Assembly (NCBI RefSeq): GCF_000003605.2 | Contig: NW_003120928.1 | Span: 248,180 to 306,457, forward strand | Source: Saccoglossus kowalevskii | Taxonomy: Eukaryota; Hemichordata; Enteropneusta; Harrimaniidae | Direction: 5' to 3' | DNA: 58,278 nucleotides | Part shown: positions 13,701 through 26,061 of the stretch, one piece after another | Position numbering within the stretch: the first letter of the stretch is position 1 | Layout of the letters: every line of letters starts with the position of its first letter | Program-made: the position numbers and the translations under genes | The notes under the pieces: generated by a model | What the model was told of the DNA's origin: nothing | Databases searched by the model: none | The model's input: only the letters and a program-made list of their open reading frames with translations

Positions 13701-16700
13701 ATATAATAGGTAACAATTGTAACAACAACCTTTCAATTGATTTTCTAGTTTGACCAGGCCTCACCAAGTTTACCGAGTCGAGAATATTACTTAGACAAAT
13801 CAGATACAATCACAGGAAATAAGGTAATTTAATAATCAAACCTAAGTATAAAATATGGAATGTAATTTCGCATTTTAATATATTCACAATACGGTGATAC
13901 AATTTAGCATATGGCAAACCAAGTCGTTGCTACGCTGTTCAGTATTGTAAACACATGTTACGAACTTTGACCTTACCAGCATCTATGCGTGAAACAAATC
14001 ATTATTTGTTCATGTATCAGGGTGTGATTTCCGAATTAAAGCTATTTTAGCTGATTATGACCCGAACGTGTATAATGAGGATATGATATGTAGAGTATGG
14101 CGAGCTTGATCAATTCGAAACAGGTATCATCATCATCATTTTGGCTGGATGCCAGGAATTGCTTGTTCCCAGAGCAATAAGGCGTAATACATTTTGCTCG
14201 ACTAATCAATGGGTCAACAGCGGGCGATGTGCAACGGGAAATAAGTAAAAACAAAAGTTCGGTTCGTGCCTCTGTTGGCGGCGCTCTTGCTGACTAGAAA
14301 TATTTTTGTTGTATATTTATTTGCAGTTTCTCAAAGCATATTTTAATTTCATGATCAATGTATCACTTACGATGGGAGCCGATGAAAATGAAGCCGACAT
14401 GCAACTGCGAGAACTTCTTGAATTTGAAATAGCGTTAGTTAACGTAAGTAGTAAGTGTTTTTTGGTGGGAATTTCAAATGTGAGGAAGACAGCCATATTC
14501 AAGCCATTTTTGATTTTTATAAACACGTTGTTTTCCAGTTATCTGCATCCAGCATATTCACTGCTATACCCGCGGCACAACAACCCGCCCTCCTTCTTTA
14601 TATATATTTATGAATTTAAATTCTATGTCATTATACCGGCCACCAGGAACCTCTAATTTAAAAATATTGATAAAGATGATTGGAAATAGTTTCATTTTTA
14701 TCGTTCTAGTTTACTTCGCCAGATGAAGAAAGACGAGATATGGAACGACTGTATAACAAAATGACCATACTTGAACTTCAAAAAACAATACCAGAGGTAC
14801 TATATTTCTGATTCATCTATGTACAGTTGTATTTTCAAATGTCACGTGTTGGGGGCATGCCACTCTACGTGATCAATTAGTGTTTAATATAATTGCAATT
14901 TATTCTTGATATTGGATAGATTAGATCGGTTGACTGGCACTGTTCAACTACAGATTGCAACACCTACAGTAAAACGTAAAAACTCGTACTGGTGGGCTTG
15001 TCTCGTTTCACATGTTCCAGAATTAATTAATTCCATAGAGAGCAACCATAATGACGGGTAGATCCATGAGACGACATTATGAACCCTATGACTTATGATG
15101 TGCTAGTTTGCATACTCTGCTGACGTCACATACGTGCTATTGGTTGTGACAATGATAATACATATGAAATAAACAGATGGGTTATATTTAATTTTATATT
15201 CATTTGTACTTGTCATCCAATGACATCAGTGGTTTTAAATATTTAAATATTCAATTCTCACATGTGAAATAAGTACATTGTAATTTTTGTTTGTCCCATG
15301 GACTTGAAATGTATTATAGGCTGGCCACATAGGGTAACAACAAAATCGTGGCTGGTGAAATTCTCTCCGGTATTCAGAATAATTTCAAGTTTAACAAAAG
15401 TTATTTTCCTTTAACATTGCGATTTACAGAATTTGTTGTAAATTACTCTGGAAGTACGGCATTCAAGTCTAGAAACACTAGAATAGAATTCTGTTTTTTT
15501 ACCATTGAACAATAGCTTATTGCACATAATAAACATTGTCTTGTAGTTGATGATCAACTTTCGAAAAAAAAGAATGGGCAGGCTTTCTCTATTATAATAA
15601 CATAGCATATTTTTCAGTTTTACAAATGTATAATTCAGGACAACTGGGGAAATTATTTCCCGTATTTATAGTTAATAAGAACGTGTATGATTAATATAAA
15701 TAGAAGTATAATCATTATTTTATCAGTTTGACTGGAAAGGATATCTGAACAGCACCAACTTCGTAATAGTGAACGATACGGAGGAAGTGGTTGTGCACGA
15801 ACCATACTACCTAGAGCAAGCCATGCGACATATCTCAAAAACTGATGCCAGGTAATTTAATTATACATACTTACGATATACATTTAAACATAATGTAAAA
15901 ACTACATACATGTTGAACATGATTAAGTTGATACAATATGTTATACCTGATGAATTTTATGAAAAACTACTTTTTTTACTATGGGCCAAACTCTTTGAAC
16001 CAGTCTTACGAAATGCGTCGTCCTTTGGAGTGGTGAAGCAATAACGGAAAAAACGCACTGGAACATTGGCTGGCAAAGATGTACACTGCATCTTATGAAT
16101 GAGAACACAATATAAGGCACTAACATTACTTATTTTGCTTTTAATTCTCTGAAACTATACCAGGACTGTTTCAAACTATCTTGTATGGAGGGCTGTTGCC
16201 AACGTGATAATGGAGCTCGGCTCAGAATTCAGACACATCGCTCAAGAATATTCATCTGTTATATTTGGCACTAATTCAGAGATGGAACGATGCGAGGCAT
16301 GTGTGAATCACATTAACCACGCCATGAGATTTGCTACAGGTCGGATGTTTATTGAAGAGCATTACGATGATGAGAGTAAAGCTAGTGTGAGTACACGTAA
16401 ATGGCCGTTGAGATCTCGTTTAGAGCGAGAAAACCAAGAGACTTGTTTTTTTATCTCCTCAAATAGTGTTCCATTTCCCCCTGTTATCGGTTCTATAATA
16501 TGCTCACGTAACCTTAGTATTTTGATGCAATGGCGGGAAAGAATGATGGTATTTGAATAGCAACAACAACTCACGTGTTTCTCTCGCTATCGATGAGATC
16601 TCGGCGACCATTTGCGTTAAAAGACCGGAACTATTGATGAAAAAAAAAACGGGAGTGGATTACTGGTCCTAATCCAAATACACGGTAAATGCGGGTCTAG

Positions 16701-19700
16701 GAGTTCTGTAACTTGTGGTTACGACATTATCATTCAAACTATGTTAAAAATGTTTAAATTTGTTTAAACGTTTTCATTTGCATGTCTGTCAAATTGCATA
16801 TGAAACCTGGAAAGAATGCAATAACAATTCAGACATATCATGTTCAACAGACCAATCAGATGATCGATTACATACAAGATGCATTCCTACAAATGATAGA
16901 CGATTCCTCGTGGATGGACGAAGTTACCAAAAAGGATGCCAAACAAAAAGTTAGTTTTCCTGCACAATATATCTGTAATTTAAATTTATCATATACTGTA
17001 GACCGTTTAGACGGGTGTTCTTTATACCATGTATTCTCTTATATGATAGATTACGCCTAATAAATCATTGTTTAAACCTTTCCTTCGTTTTGCAGGTATT
17101 AGTAATGTACAGGAAGATTGGTTTTCCAGACTGGATAAAAGATGACAATGAACTTATCGAGTATTATAAAACAGTACGTATTTCTCATACCAGTTATCCA
17201 AGTTTTTCATTTCAAAATAGTTTCATTTTGCCCTTATATTATCTATTATCTATTATTTATTTATGTATTGTATGTAAGTTTTTTGTTAAAAATCATGGAA
17301 ATGTTTGAATTTTTGTAAATCATCAGTCGGGTAGCTGTACTGTTAATTTTGTGTTGATTATGATTGTTATTCTCCCCTTTTCAAGTATATTTATGTATTT
17401 GTTCTATCTTTAGTGAACAAAATAGAAATAGAAACATGTTATTTGCATGTAGGAATTTTTCATCATAAATTTGTATTAAATCCCCCCAAAACAAAACAAA
17501 CAACAACAATATCCTGAGAGATATCACTACAGTGTTTTATCACTGTCCCTTCCAACAAAAGTGATGATCTAACAGAACTCTGTTTTACGATTTTCACAGC
17601 TCGACTTTTCGCCAACCGATCATTTTGGAAATTATCTACAATATATAAAATGGAGGACAGAAAAGAACTTTGAATATTTGAGAAAACCAGTTGATCGTAC
17701 CGAGTAAGCATCGATATATTCTTTTATGTTATAAATATCACTATTTTAGATGATGTTATTTACATCTTTATATCATGAGATATGAATGGATATTTCCATA
17801 CCATGTGATACATTTCTATAATTCCACACCATGTGATATGTTTTCATATCACCATATCAGGTAACATGTTTCCATATCCTCGTACCATGTGATATGTTTC
17901 CATAGCTCCATATCAAGTACATGTGTAATATGTTTCTATTTCTGTACGATGTGATGTTTCATATCTTCATAGCATGTGAGATGTTTCTATATCCCCATAC
18001 CATGTGATATGTTTTTATCTCTGTGCGATGTGATATGTTTCATATCTCCATACCATGTGGCATGTTTCAATAACTCCATATCATGTGATATGTTTTCACA
18101 TCTGCATGCCATATTATATGTTACCAGATCTCCACACCATATATCTTTCCATGTCATTATCTATATACCATGTGATTTTTCATATATCTCCATTTTTACC
18201 ATATCTCCATTTCATTTGATATGTTTCTATATCGATATTTCACATATCCCCATATCAAATCGCATATTTTCATTTCATGAGATATGTTCAGATGTCTCCT
18301 TTTTATGTAATATCAATTTCTCTATCTTGTGAGATCCTTGCAGCCTATGTGCATACAAATTATGTTACATAGAATAGCACAACGCAACGCAAGCAACTTT
18401 TTTACGAACGTTGAATACAAACATCTAACATGTGTTGTCATGTGTTTGTTTCTTTCCTAATGTAGATGGGCAGTTGGCCCTGCTGTTGTCAATGCATTTT
18501 ACGATTTTACCAGCAATGACTTGAGTAAGTAAGCCGATACTAAAACAAGAGATCAGTTTCCATTAACTACGAAATCCCGCGTTATGCGTGAAATTGTACG
18601 TAAATACAAGAAAAACACAGTCTAATAATGTACACATTTGATGATGGTCAATTTTGATGGATTAAAGGTATGGCAACGTCATACTTTCTTCTGAAGTATC
18701 GGCATTTTGACATTAAGCTTTAAAGAAAGAGAATCAAATCATTCGATTGTTGCTGCTGACGTTCGGTCCATGCTATTCATGCTTTACGCGGGATATCGCA
18801 ATGAATGGAAATCACCTATTTATCATATTCATCAGAAATTATTCCAGATTACTTCGATAATTAGGTTTATGTGTTCACTTTAAGCAAATGATTGATTTGA
18901 AAACAGATAAATCTACATATACATAATATAATCGCTGAGAGAACCGAATTATTATTCCTGAAATTACAGTGATCAGCTTTAATATTTAAACGTTGGAATA
19001 TTGCTGACAATTAGCCAGGGAGTTAGCCAGAGCTAAACAGTTGTGTGGCTACCGTGAATAGGACTCATTTCAGAACCCATCTAGATAGCGTGGCTTAGCT
19101 TTTCACCCAAAGGTCGTATAAGAGTATAACACAAAATGAACGAGTGAAAACGATTGACAAAACAATCCACAACAACAAGTGAACGTTTGAGTCTTGTCAG
19201 ATTGTTCTTGGTCCTGTCTTTGGTCCCCGAGAAGCCAGTTCAAAACAAGTTTTTTTAGCCTGGAAAACTACTAAAGTATCAAAAAAGATGAGAACATTCA
19301 ACTTGATGCTTCTCGTTCCTAATGACAAGACCGCCAGAAATAGTGTATTCCTCGAAAACTGATAAACAAAACTGTGTTGATACGTATACCAGACTTAATG
19401 TTCCCAATAATAGAATTCATAGCTAATATCTTCTGTATAGTGAAAATATATACTGATTGTAATAACACTGAATTTGTGGAAACTGTTGGGTTGATAAGCC
19501 GGGTCTCAGTCGGGTTAGCACGCTGAAAAGAACGGTTCTCGCATTTGTCTGACACCTTGAAACAAGTCAACCAGGTGAAGAAGTGTCATGAGAATACTTT
19601 CCCAGATATGGCTCCTTAGCCCACAGAACATTCAACCTGTCGTTAAGCGATACGAATAATATAACCAGACAAATCCACGAAGAAATAATCATTCAGCGGA

Positions 19701-22700
19701 GCAGGTGAGAAAGAAGCGACTTAAGGAGTATCAGCTATCAGCAAATTGACATAATTCAAATTGTCGAGCAATGCAAGTTTCTGAACATCAGTATGACCTG
19801 AGCTTATGGAAACACAAATAACGTAATGGTCGCGACCCACAACCAAGAGACGATCCGAAAAGATGAGCATTTTTGGAATTAATCATATTGACATTATTGA
19901 GTATTATACATCGCCTCCTTCCAACATACATATCACGGATCATGGTCAAGGCAATTCATTCAGTTTTTTTCGTGGTGGAAATCAGACAGGAGGTGTTCTA
20001 GAGACACTGATGAATGGATCTGATGAATGGACAGCGTAGAGATGATAGTCTTGACACCACACACACCAGTAGCTACACGACTGTTACCCGATGGATTGGT
20101 TGTGATACTTTACGACAAATAGGCGCAGAATCAGTTTCAAACTACTCAAGTGGTACTGCATTAACCAAGGAACTCTATCGTTTCACTTCAGAGTTTGCAT
20201 GAATCTAATGTCGACTTTAGATAACATCAACATCAAGCAGAGTATGAAAGAAAGAGCAGTGCTCTAGCTGTTTACCTCAGTGCGGCACAATTGAGAATTA
20301 AATTTAAATCAAGGTTTTACCCATCCTTCCCGGAGATGCCTAGCAACCAATAAAAGTATCCGAGGACCGAGTTTTAACGCGAAGTTATTTAGTTATAACA
20401 CAGTGTTTAGTTTGTCTTCTGTTGTTGCATGTAATCCAGTGTTTACCGCAATGATAGTTCGGGCTGTAATAGCAATATCACCAGTAACACTGTTATAATG
20501 ATTTTCCGTTTTCGACATTGTGCGATTCTTTCGTTTTTATGCAGAAAAATTCGGCATTTTTACCAAGTAAAATCATATTTATTAAAGTTATTGTTCATAC
20601 ATCAGTTGTTGAACACTCTACATAGTTTGTAATTGCATTCAGTTTCTTTCAGTCATATTTCAAGACAAATAAAAGGCAAAAATATAGAAAATATGATTTA
20701 TGAGTGCATAGGGAATACATCCCGCTATGAATTTTTCTTAATATATTACTGAAATTTCTTGTTAAAATTCCTTTTTCAGGGTTTCTCCCCAAAAACGATT
20801 TTTCACAAAGTCGACGACAGAGATTCTCTATTGCAGTGTTATTAAACTATGTGAGCTTGTACATGACACCGAACCGATGTTAACGTTTTTTAAAGAGCGG
20901 TAGTCGTCGCGCCACGCATGCGCGAGATATATGGGTCTCATATAAACAAAGATGGCGACTTTGACTGTGCGCAGATCAACAAGTACAAACTGAGACGTTA
21001 CTAAGCTTTAATTATGTATTTTTCAGGTGATTAGAAGGTATTGAAGGAGTCACGGGCGGAAATTAGTGTAAGTCGCGCCCAGGTCAAACCTCATACTTGT
21101 GGTTTCTATTAGAAGAGCGCATAGAATTGTGGGAAAATCAATGTTTATCAACACAAATGTCGCACATGCGCTGCGCGACGATCACCTTCCTTTAAGACTC
21201 GTTTAGTGAAATGAATTCAAAACTGAACAAATATGCAAATGATCTGATTTGACACTGGTTCTGATGTAGCAATACCATCACCACTAAAACCGCAACATGT
21301 AGTTTTATTCTACATAACATTTATTTTGTAGCATTCCCTGCAGGAATTCTCCAAGGTATTTATTATCACAAAGAATCACCAAAGTAAGTGGTAGATTTTG
21401 ACATAATATAACAGACAGTACGCCGACGCTTCGCGTTGGTCGATACTCCCACTGTACTCTCTTCGTGCATACTTTGAGGTATCTTCGTAATAACCTTAGT
21501 ATTATACATCTTTTCCTTCTGAGATGCATCATGGGATGTCAAAATCTAACAAGTTTAGAACAGAATCAACGAACTTCTTTGTGTGGAGTCCGGTCGAACC
21601 CTGGTGGCAGCCGTGTTTATTTTTATCATTCGAGAACGCTTACGCGCGTAATCATACCATATTTGGAATTCGTATTTCCGTATATGGTAGGATAAAATAT
21701 CCCGTAAAATACGGCAAAATTATTGCACGCTGTAACTTATGGCGTTATGGTGACAGATGCATAATAATAATAAATATCGCCTTATATAAAGTGGCATATA
21801 TTACGTAATAGCAACATGAATTATGAATATAGACATGGAAATTGCTTTTTCTACATCTATATAGAACAATGAAGGATGTGGCTTTTTTGAGAATATTGTG
21901 TATTTGTTTCCCACATACTATGGAAAACGGAAAAAAAAATCTCGGAGCTCTTCTAAATGTTTTACCGTTAAATAACGTTTGTACTATACATCACTCATAA
22001 TGTAACGATTTTGTTTTCAGTTATCTAAATTTTGGAGGCATTGGAATAGTAATAGGACACGAGATGACGCATGGTTTTGATGACAGGGGTAAGTTATAAA
22101 GAGCAGTTTGCGCATATTTGCTTACAAGTATATTTTTTGATGGAATTAACGCATTTTAATTACATTGCCATTCCATTCTTTCAGCTCAACATGTCATATT
22201 TCTCTTTCTAGGGAGACAATACGACAACAGTGGCAACCTATTGCAATGGTGGAGTAATAATTCTATCAAAGCCTACCAAGAGAGGGCGCGCTGCATTGTG
22301 GACCAATACGCTGAATATTGGGTGGAGGAATGTAATATGACTGTAAGTAAACGCATGCTCTTCCCCTCGCATTAAATTATAATAAGCGTGTTCGAAGACA
22401 AATTAATTTTTTCACAATAAAGTTAATACAGAAATAAAAATTTACACACCAGGACCAAAAATGGCGGCTACTGATTTAAAAGATAACAGCACGCAGAATG
22501 ACGAGGTGATATCGTAAAAAAAAAGCGACAAATTGATTAGTCGTAATGTTTTGGGGACAGCCAGTCATACAGTAATTTCGATTAAAGTCGAACATACGTA
22601 TAGATAATTTTGTCGGAAATGAGTTGCAATATTGTATCTATTTTTCCTACAGCTGAACGGCGTCAAAACACAAGGAGAAAACATTGCTGACAATGGTGGC

Positions 22701-24592
22701 CTCAAAGAGGCGTACATGGTAAGTAGAGCTATAGAGCTGAGCCTTGATTTAAATGCAATGACTAATAAAGTTCTAGGCAAATCCTTCCACTTGTAACACG
22801 ACTGTCTAGATTTGTCCAATGGGCGTTCTAGAATTCATGAGATTGAACAAGAAGTAATTACAATAGCAATTTCATGATCGGAATTCGCATGATCTGCGGC
22901 ACAAGTTAAATCATATTCATTTGATGTTCGCGTCACATAAACCAGTCTAGGTTTTCACTCGTGGTTCATGATGCCGTATCCAAAATAAATAACGATCATT
23001 TAACTAGAATCTGAAAAGTATAGATAATTGAGAGGATTTTTTTGCAATTGCTATAGCAACAACACCGTCTTTCGACAAATTATTTAATTCAAATAGGCTT
23101 AATTTTAATTGGGATCCTCAGCCAAATATATCCTCGTTTGTCGCTTACTTTTCTACCGCATATAGTAAGAATGAACTTCTTCCCAAACCTTTCATTAAAA
23201 AATATTTTAAATATTATTGAATATTACTATTATATATTGTTTTGAAGTAGTATCCGCAGATGGAGGGGGCCTTGAAATATGATAAGGGTATTTAACTCAA
23301 GTGTATTTCTCTTAGATTTTTAATTTTTGTGAAGATATGTTCAATTTTGAAGAGTATATTTTTTTTTGTGGAAACAGTTATTATCAACTTTAGTACTATG
23401 GATAATATAACTTTCAGATAAATATACATCTCATAACATTTTTGACTTTTTTTAACTGTGGTACAAATTACTTTGTATGTTACTTTTACTATGTATAGAG
23501 CGTTTTCTACGTAATATGGTTATATGATAATCAGCATAATCAGCATAAAATGATGATGTAATGTCGTACAATAAATAAAAATGTTATAAACAAATATATA
23601 TATACATAATTACAATGAAATGGTATGTGATATATTTCCATTACAGGGTTACAAGTTATGGATCAAAGACAATGACTCCGAAGAACCAATGCTTCCTGGT
23701 ATTCCATTTACACCGGAACAACTTTTTTTTATTAATTTTGGGCAGGTTAGTGGCACAAATCACAAGTTACTGCAATAAATGCAATAGATTCCAACACTAT
23801 CTACAGTGTTTTTTTTCACAAATTTCCAACACTTTTGCATTCGAACCAACAATTCTGATTACTAACTTGTTGCGTTGTTCGACAGATATGGTGTAGTAAA
23901 TACACGGAACAAGGGGCAAGAAATAAAGTTTTAACCGGTGCTCACAGTCCAGGGAGGTATAGGTAAGTGCGGTTGAAATTCCTTTTTTCATAAACAAGAA
24001 AAGGTCTACAAATACACTATGTACGATACATACTACATAAATGCAACACATATCATGGCTAGCAAGGTACGTTGGACAATGACGTACCTAACAGTAGTTG
24101 AATTAAACCATCCAATCAAAGAACATAGTGTGCAATGACGTCACGCGTTTGGCGGATGAATATTTTTTTTCAAATCGTGAATGTGTGGGCATCAATGACA
24201 AATTTGAAAATGTTATTTTAACTACGTACATCTGACCAACTCCATGCAAGCGCCTTGAGATCTTGTAAAATGCTGATAGGCGTTGGAAAAAAAGTTATAA
24301 GCACTAAAGTAAATGAGAACCCGTGTTACAGACCGTTCCCGCATCCCGTCAGCTCGAATGCGAATTACAAACGTAGATAAATCGATGTTTTTAGAGGCAA
24401 CTGGAAATAATTACAACGCGTGGATTTTAAGCCCGTTTTGTTTTCATGATTACTGAAGACTATTTTTCCTGATTTATTCCTATTTGTTTCAGGTGCAACG
24501 GCAGTGTCTCAAATTTTCAGGAATTCTCCTCAACGTTCAACTGCACAGCAGGAGCTACAATGAACAGAGATAAAAAATGCTCAGTCTGGTGA
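7604..24592 (+). CDS. Secreted neprilysin-like M13 zinc metallopeptidase, complete, 21 coding exons
   Basis: Exons: 7604-7718, 11080-11193, 12135-12296, 13004-13087, 13364-13581, 13749-13823, 14327-14443, 14710-14796, 15727-15851, 16164-16386, 16851-16949, 17096-17173, 17600-17703, 18466-18524, 21332-21383, 22021-22088, 22212-22342, 22653-22718, 23647-23745, 23886-23962, 24493-24592. All introns are GT-AG and every phase matches, giving 2,253 nt = 750 residues plus TGA. Hallmarks seen: [13 protein letters not shown] (exon 3), GGWPVLGD (exon 5), LPSREYYL (exon 6), VVNAFY (exon 14), FPAGIL (exon 15), [10 protein letters not shown] with the HExxH zinc site at residues 584-588 (exon 16), GENIADNGG with the third ligand Glu646 (exon 18), HSPGRYR (exon 20) and C-terminal CSVW. 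M13 enzymes cleave short extracellular peptides on the amino side of hydrophobic residues. The signal peptide suggests a soluble enzyme (inference). It lies tail-to-tail with the polycystin-like gene. Alternative names within M13 (ECE-like) cannot be excluded. Confidence 0.95.
7719..11079 (+). other. Neprilysin intron 1 (3.4 kb)
   Basis: Contains a degenerate C-rich tandem at about 10005-10145 (ACCCCCTATTACGGAC-like units) and otherwise unique AT-rich DNA. A 156-codon open frame at 9452-9922 shows no family, no signal and no codon bias that I can point to, and is treated as chance. Confidence 0.6.
11080..11193 (+). CDS. Neprilysin exon 2: Asp-rich linker plus first cysteine pair
   Basis: This 114-nt, phase 1-1 exon was not an obvious long ORF. 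It encodes about six variable residues, then a run of Asp (11 of 14 residues, broken by Val, Asn and Glu), then [10 protein letters not shown]. That last piece fits the C-x4-C motif which precedes the M13 domain and whose cysteines form the first disulfides in neprilysin. The exon keeps the frame between exons 1 and 3 and restores a family-length protein. The acceptor follows TTTATATTTCAAAG; the donor is TTG|GTAAGT. Part of the coding sequence is a GAT/GAC simple repeat, so its length may vary between individuals. Confidence 0.82.
11327..11488 (-). mobile_element. MITE family A, copy 2 (inverted)
   Basis: 162 bp inside neprilysin intron 2. Begins TTAAAGCGGGAGGGTCTTCA and has the reverse complement of the ACCCATGAGCCTTTGCG block. 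The right end (GACGACTCCCCCGTAA) is slightly decayed. Confidence 0.8.
11663..11926. mobile_element. Inverted-repeat element with CCTCTAGCG ends, plus poly-A tract
   Basis: Ends TTGCGTCCTCTAGCGAC (11663-11679) and GTCGCTAGAGGGCGCAA (11910-11926) are inverted repeats with one mismatch in 17. An extra related end (CACCCTCTAGCGGCAAAG) sits at about 11748, just after a run of 28 A (11718-11745), so this may be two nested or adjacent copies. Confidence 0.65.
12135..13581 (+). CDS. Neprilysin exons 3-5: N-terminal part of the M13 domain
   Basis: Exons 12135-12296, 13004-13087 and 13364-13581. Exon 3 reads [18 protein letters not shown] and continues with the conserved TCGNW and IPADQSRF segments. 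Exon 4 gives the ACMD segment (Cys-Met-Asp). Exon 5 gives [16 protein letters not shown] and a later STYVSTDMK stretch, typical of peptidase M13 N-domains. The reading frame is open for 58 bases upstream of the exon 3 acceptor but lacks the C-x4-C motif, so I place the acceptor at the AG of 12133-12134 and join it to exon 2 in phase 1. Confidence 0.93.
13749..17703 (+). CDS. Neprilysin exons 6-13: helical N-domain of M13
   Basis: Eight exons: 13749-13823, 14327-14443, 14710-14796, 15727-15851, 16164-16386, 16851-16949, 17096-17173 and 17600-17703. Recognisable family segments include [10 protein letters not shown] (exon 6), the helix ending FEIALVN (exon 7), the YNKMTI segment (exon 8), FDWKGYLN (exon 9), YLVWRAV (exon 10), [15 protein letters not shown] (exon 11) and KIGFPDWI (exon 12). 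This is the domain that roofs the active-site chamber and limits access to small peptides (family knowledge). The exon 11 acceptor has a weak pyrimidine tract, but phase and conservation support it. Confidence 0.92.
17770..18330. repeat. Intronic minisatellite, about 25-28 bp unit
   Basis: Repeated imperfect units of the type CATACCATGTGATATGTTTC with ATATCTC spacers fill neprilysin intron 13. The 118-codon frame at 17976-18332 is just the repeat translated. Confidence 0.85.
18466..22342 (+). CDS. Neprilysin exons 14-17: NAFY, FPAGIL and HExxH catalytic core
   Basis: Exon 14 (18466-18524) carries VVNAFY; the Asn-Ala pair (residues 543-544) corresponds to the substrate-backbone-binding pair of neprilysin. 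Exon 15 (21332-21383, 52 nt) carries [12 protein letters not shown]. Exon 16 (22021-22088) carries [14 protein letters not shown] with zinc ligands His584 and His588 and catalytic Glu585. Exon 17 (22212-22342) carries [14 protein letters not shown]. All catalytic residues visible here are intact, so the enzyme should be active. The intron between exons 14 and 15 is 2.8 kb and hosts a MITE copy (20890-21195). Confidence 0.95.
18525..20889 (+). other. Neprilysin intron 14, left part
   Basis: No exon is required here: exons 14 and 15 join directly in phase 1. The stretch 19030-20250 is more GC-balanced than its surroundings and looks like an old insertion, but I recognise no protein in either strand. 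Confidence 0.45.
20890..21195 (+). mobile_element. MITE family B, second full-length copy (306 bp)
   Basis: Begins TTAAAGAGCGGTAGTCGTCG, ends TTCCTTTAA; nearly colinear with 2602-2908. Lies 136 bp upstream of neprilysin exon 15. Confidence 0.8.
21425..21765 (+). repeat. Interspersed repeat family C, copy 1
   Basis: About 340 bp closely resembling 27095-27430 in the same orientation. Shared words: CTCGTAATAACCTTA or CTTCGTAATAACCTTA, TTATACATCTTTTCC, TGTGTGGNGNCCGGTC and ATNCCCGTAAAATAC. No terminal repeats or coding capacity seen. Confidence 0.75.
22653..24592 (+). CDS. Neprilysin exons 18-21: third zinc ligand and C-terminus
   Basis: Exons 22653-22718, 23647-23745, 23886-23962 and 24493-24592. 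Exon 18 carries [11 protein letters not shown] with Glu646 as third zinc ligand and Asp650 as supporting residue. Exon 19 carries the [14 protein letters not shown] segment. Exon 20 carries IWCSKY and HSPGRYR; His712 and Arg718 match the transition-state and substrate-binding His/Arg pair of neprilysin. Exon 21 ends CSVW and a TGA stop at 24590-24592. Where human neprilysin has Arg in CRVW, this protein has Ser, which may change preference at the C-terminal side of the substrate (inference). No AATAAA is visible close after the stop. Confidence 0.94.
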
Positions 24593-25897
24593 ATCTCATC
24601 CCGCATCCGATTATTAATATTGTGTCTTCAACACATTTTGTTCTGCACTATTGATTGCCATTAATCAATAACGGAAATTATTTATTGATTTTTCTTGATT
24701 TCTTAGTCGGATCAGAAAATGATATCTCACACATGTCAAATAGTTCGATATAATGTATTTATTATTTTTGCCATGTAATGAGTACACTTATAAGCCGTGG
24801 TGACCATTAGCTGGTTGATAATTAACTCATAATAATATATATTTGTGAGGGCAATATCAATATTTATTGCCTGACCAACGGATGGTGGTCATTACCATAA
24901 TAATAATTGTCATAGTTATGATCACCGCCCGATGGCGGACAAAAAATCGTGATATTGTCCGAATTACGGTGTATTATTTATTTCATCACACCAAACAAAC
25001 AAACATCTACCTTGCACAATAACATTATTCATATTTATACTTATTTATAGTTGTATGAAGTATGTAATATTTTATTTTATGTGATAATAAGTTAAACATT
25101 ACTTAATAGCATGCATTTTTTGTACACACATTGTTTGCTGACAGGAAAATGCGATCAATATAGTAAATATAACTTTCAGCAATTTGAAATATGAACAGGT
25201 ATCGATTTAGCAAATATAAAATAAATTGACAGTAACTTGAACGCGAGTTATTCCACCACTCGCCAGATAAAAATGTCAACACGCTTTTAAAAGTAACAAA
25301 TGATTTTTGAACGAACATAACCACCACTACCACCTGCACTTGCGCGTCACTCAGCTTTGAGCGTTTGTGGCGTGCCTCAGCCTAAAATGGCGCGCGTAGA
25401 ACGCTTAAAGCGTCGACCACGCTCCAGGAATCACGAATGCGACGTTACAGTGGCGGCTTTGCCGCACAAATGTATCCAATTGAGAACACTCCTCAGCATT
25501 CAAGAAATTTGATATGCGTTATTTAAAATACATTCCTCATTACATTATCATTATATAGTTTTCTATATTATTTTGGTATAGATTTTCCAAAAAATAAATA
25601 TATTCATATTATGCAGATTTCAGATGGTGAAATTTTATTTAAAAAGTTGTCATGAAAAAAATGATCTTATAATTATTTTTCCTGACAATTGATTTCTATT
25701 AATTAGCTATTAAGATTCTGACATAACATTATGACTTAAGCTTTCTTTCCCTTTTTTTAACTGATCTAGATCAGGCGCAAAACATTTTGTGTATTTTACA
25801 CAATGTGTGTCCCGTATTAAACACGAGGGGCGACGACAGTAGCGTGTAAAACAGTATTACCCATCCTGCTATATCGAATATAAAACGAGCTGGGGTC
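24593..25897. other. Intergenic between the two convergent genes
   Basis: AT-rich; should hold the 3' untranslated region of the neprilysin-like gene, but no clear AATAAA follows within several hundred bases. No gene seen. Confidence 0.5.
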
Positions 25898-26061
25898 TTA
25901 AAGCGAGGGAGTCGTCACCTACGCATGCGTCAGATGGCCATATCGTGTCTTTGTTTGCAAACAAGCTTCTATCCATGATCCTTTGCGTTTCAGCGTAAGT
26001 TGTTATCGTCGCTTTGGACTCAATTCTGGCACGTACGCAGGTGACGACCCTCCCGCTTTGA
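25898..26061 (+). mobile_element. MITE family A, copy 3
   Basis: 164 bp between the convergent genes: left end TTAAAGCGAGGGAGTCGTCA, right end GACGACCCTCCCGCTTTGA, with an internal CAGATGGCCATATCGTGTC block. One TTAA has become TTGA. Confidence 0.8.

Noticed and set aside
17976..18332. 118-codon frame, apparently a His/Ile-rich protein
   Set aside because: It is a translated intronic minisatellite.
19319..20202. Frames in neprilysin intron 14 that suggested a decayed receptor or transposon
   Set aside because: No motif could be identified on either strand and exons 14 and 15 join without it.
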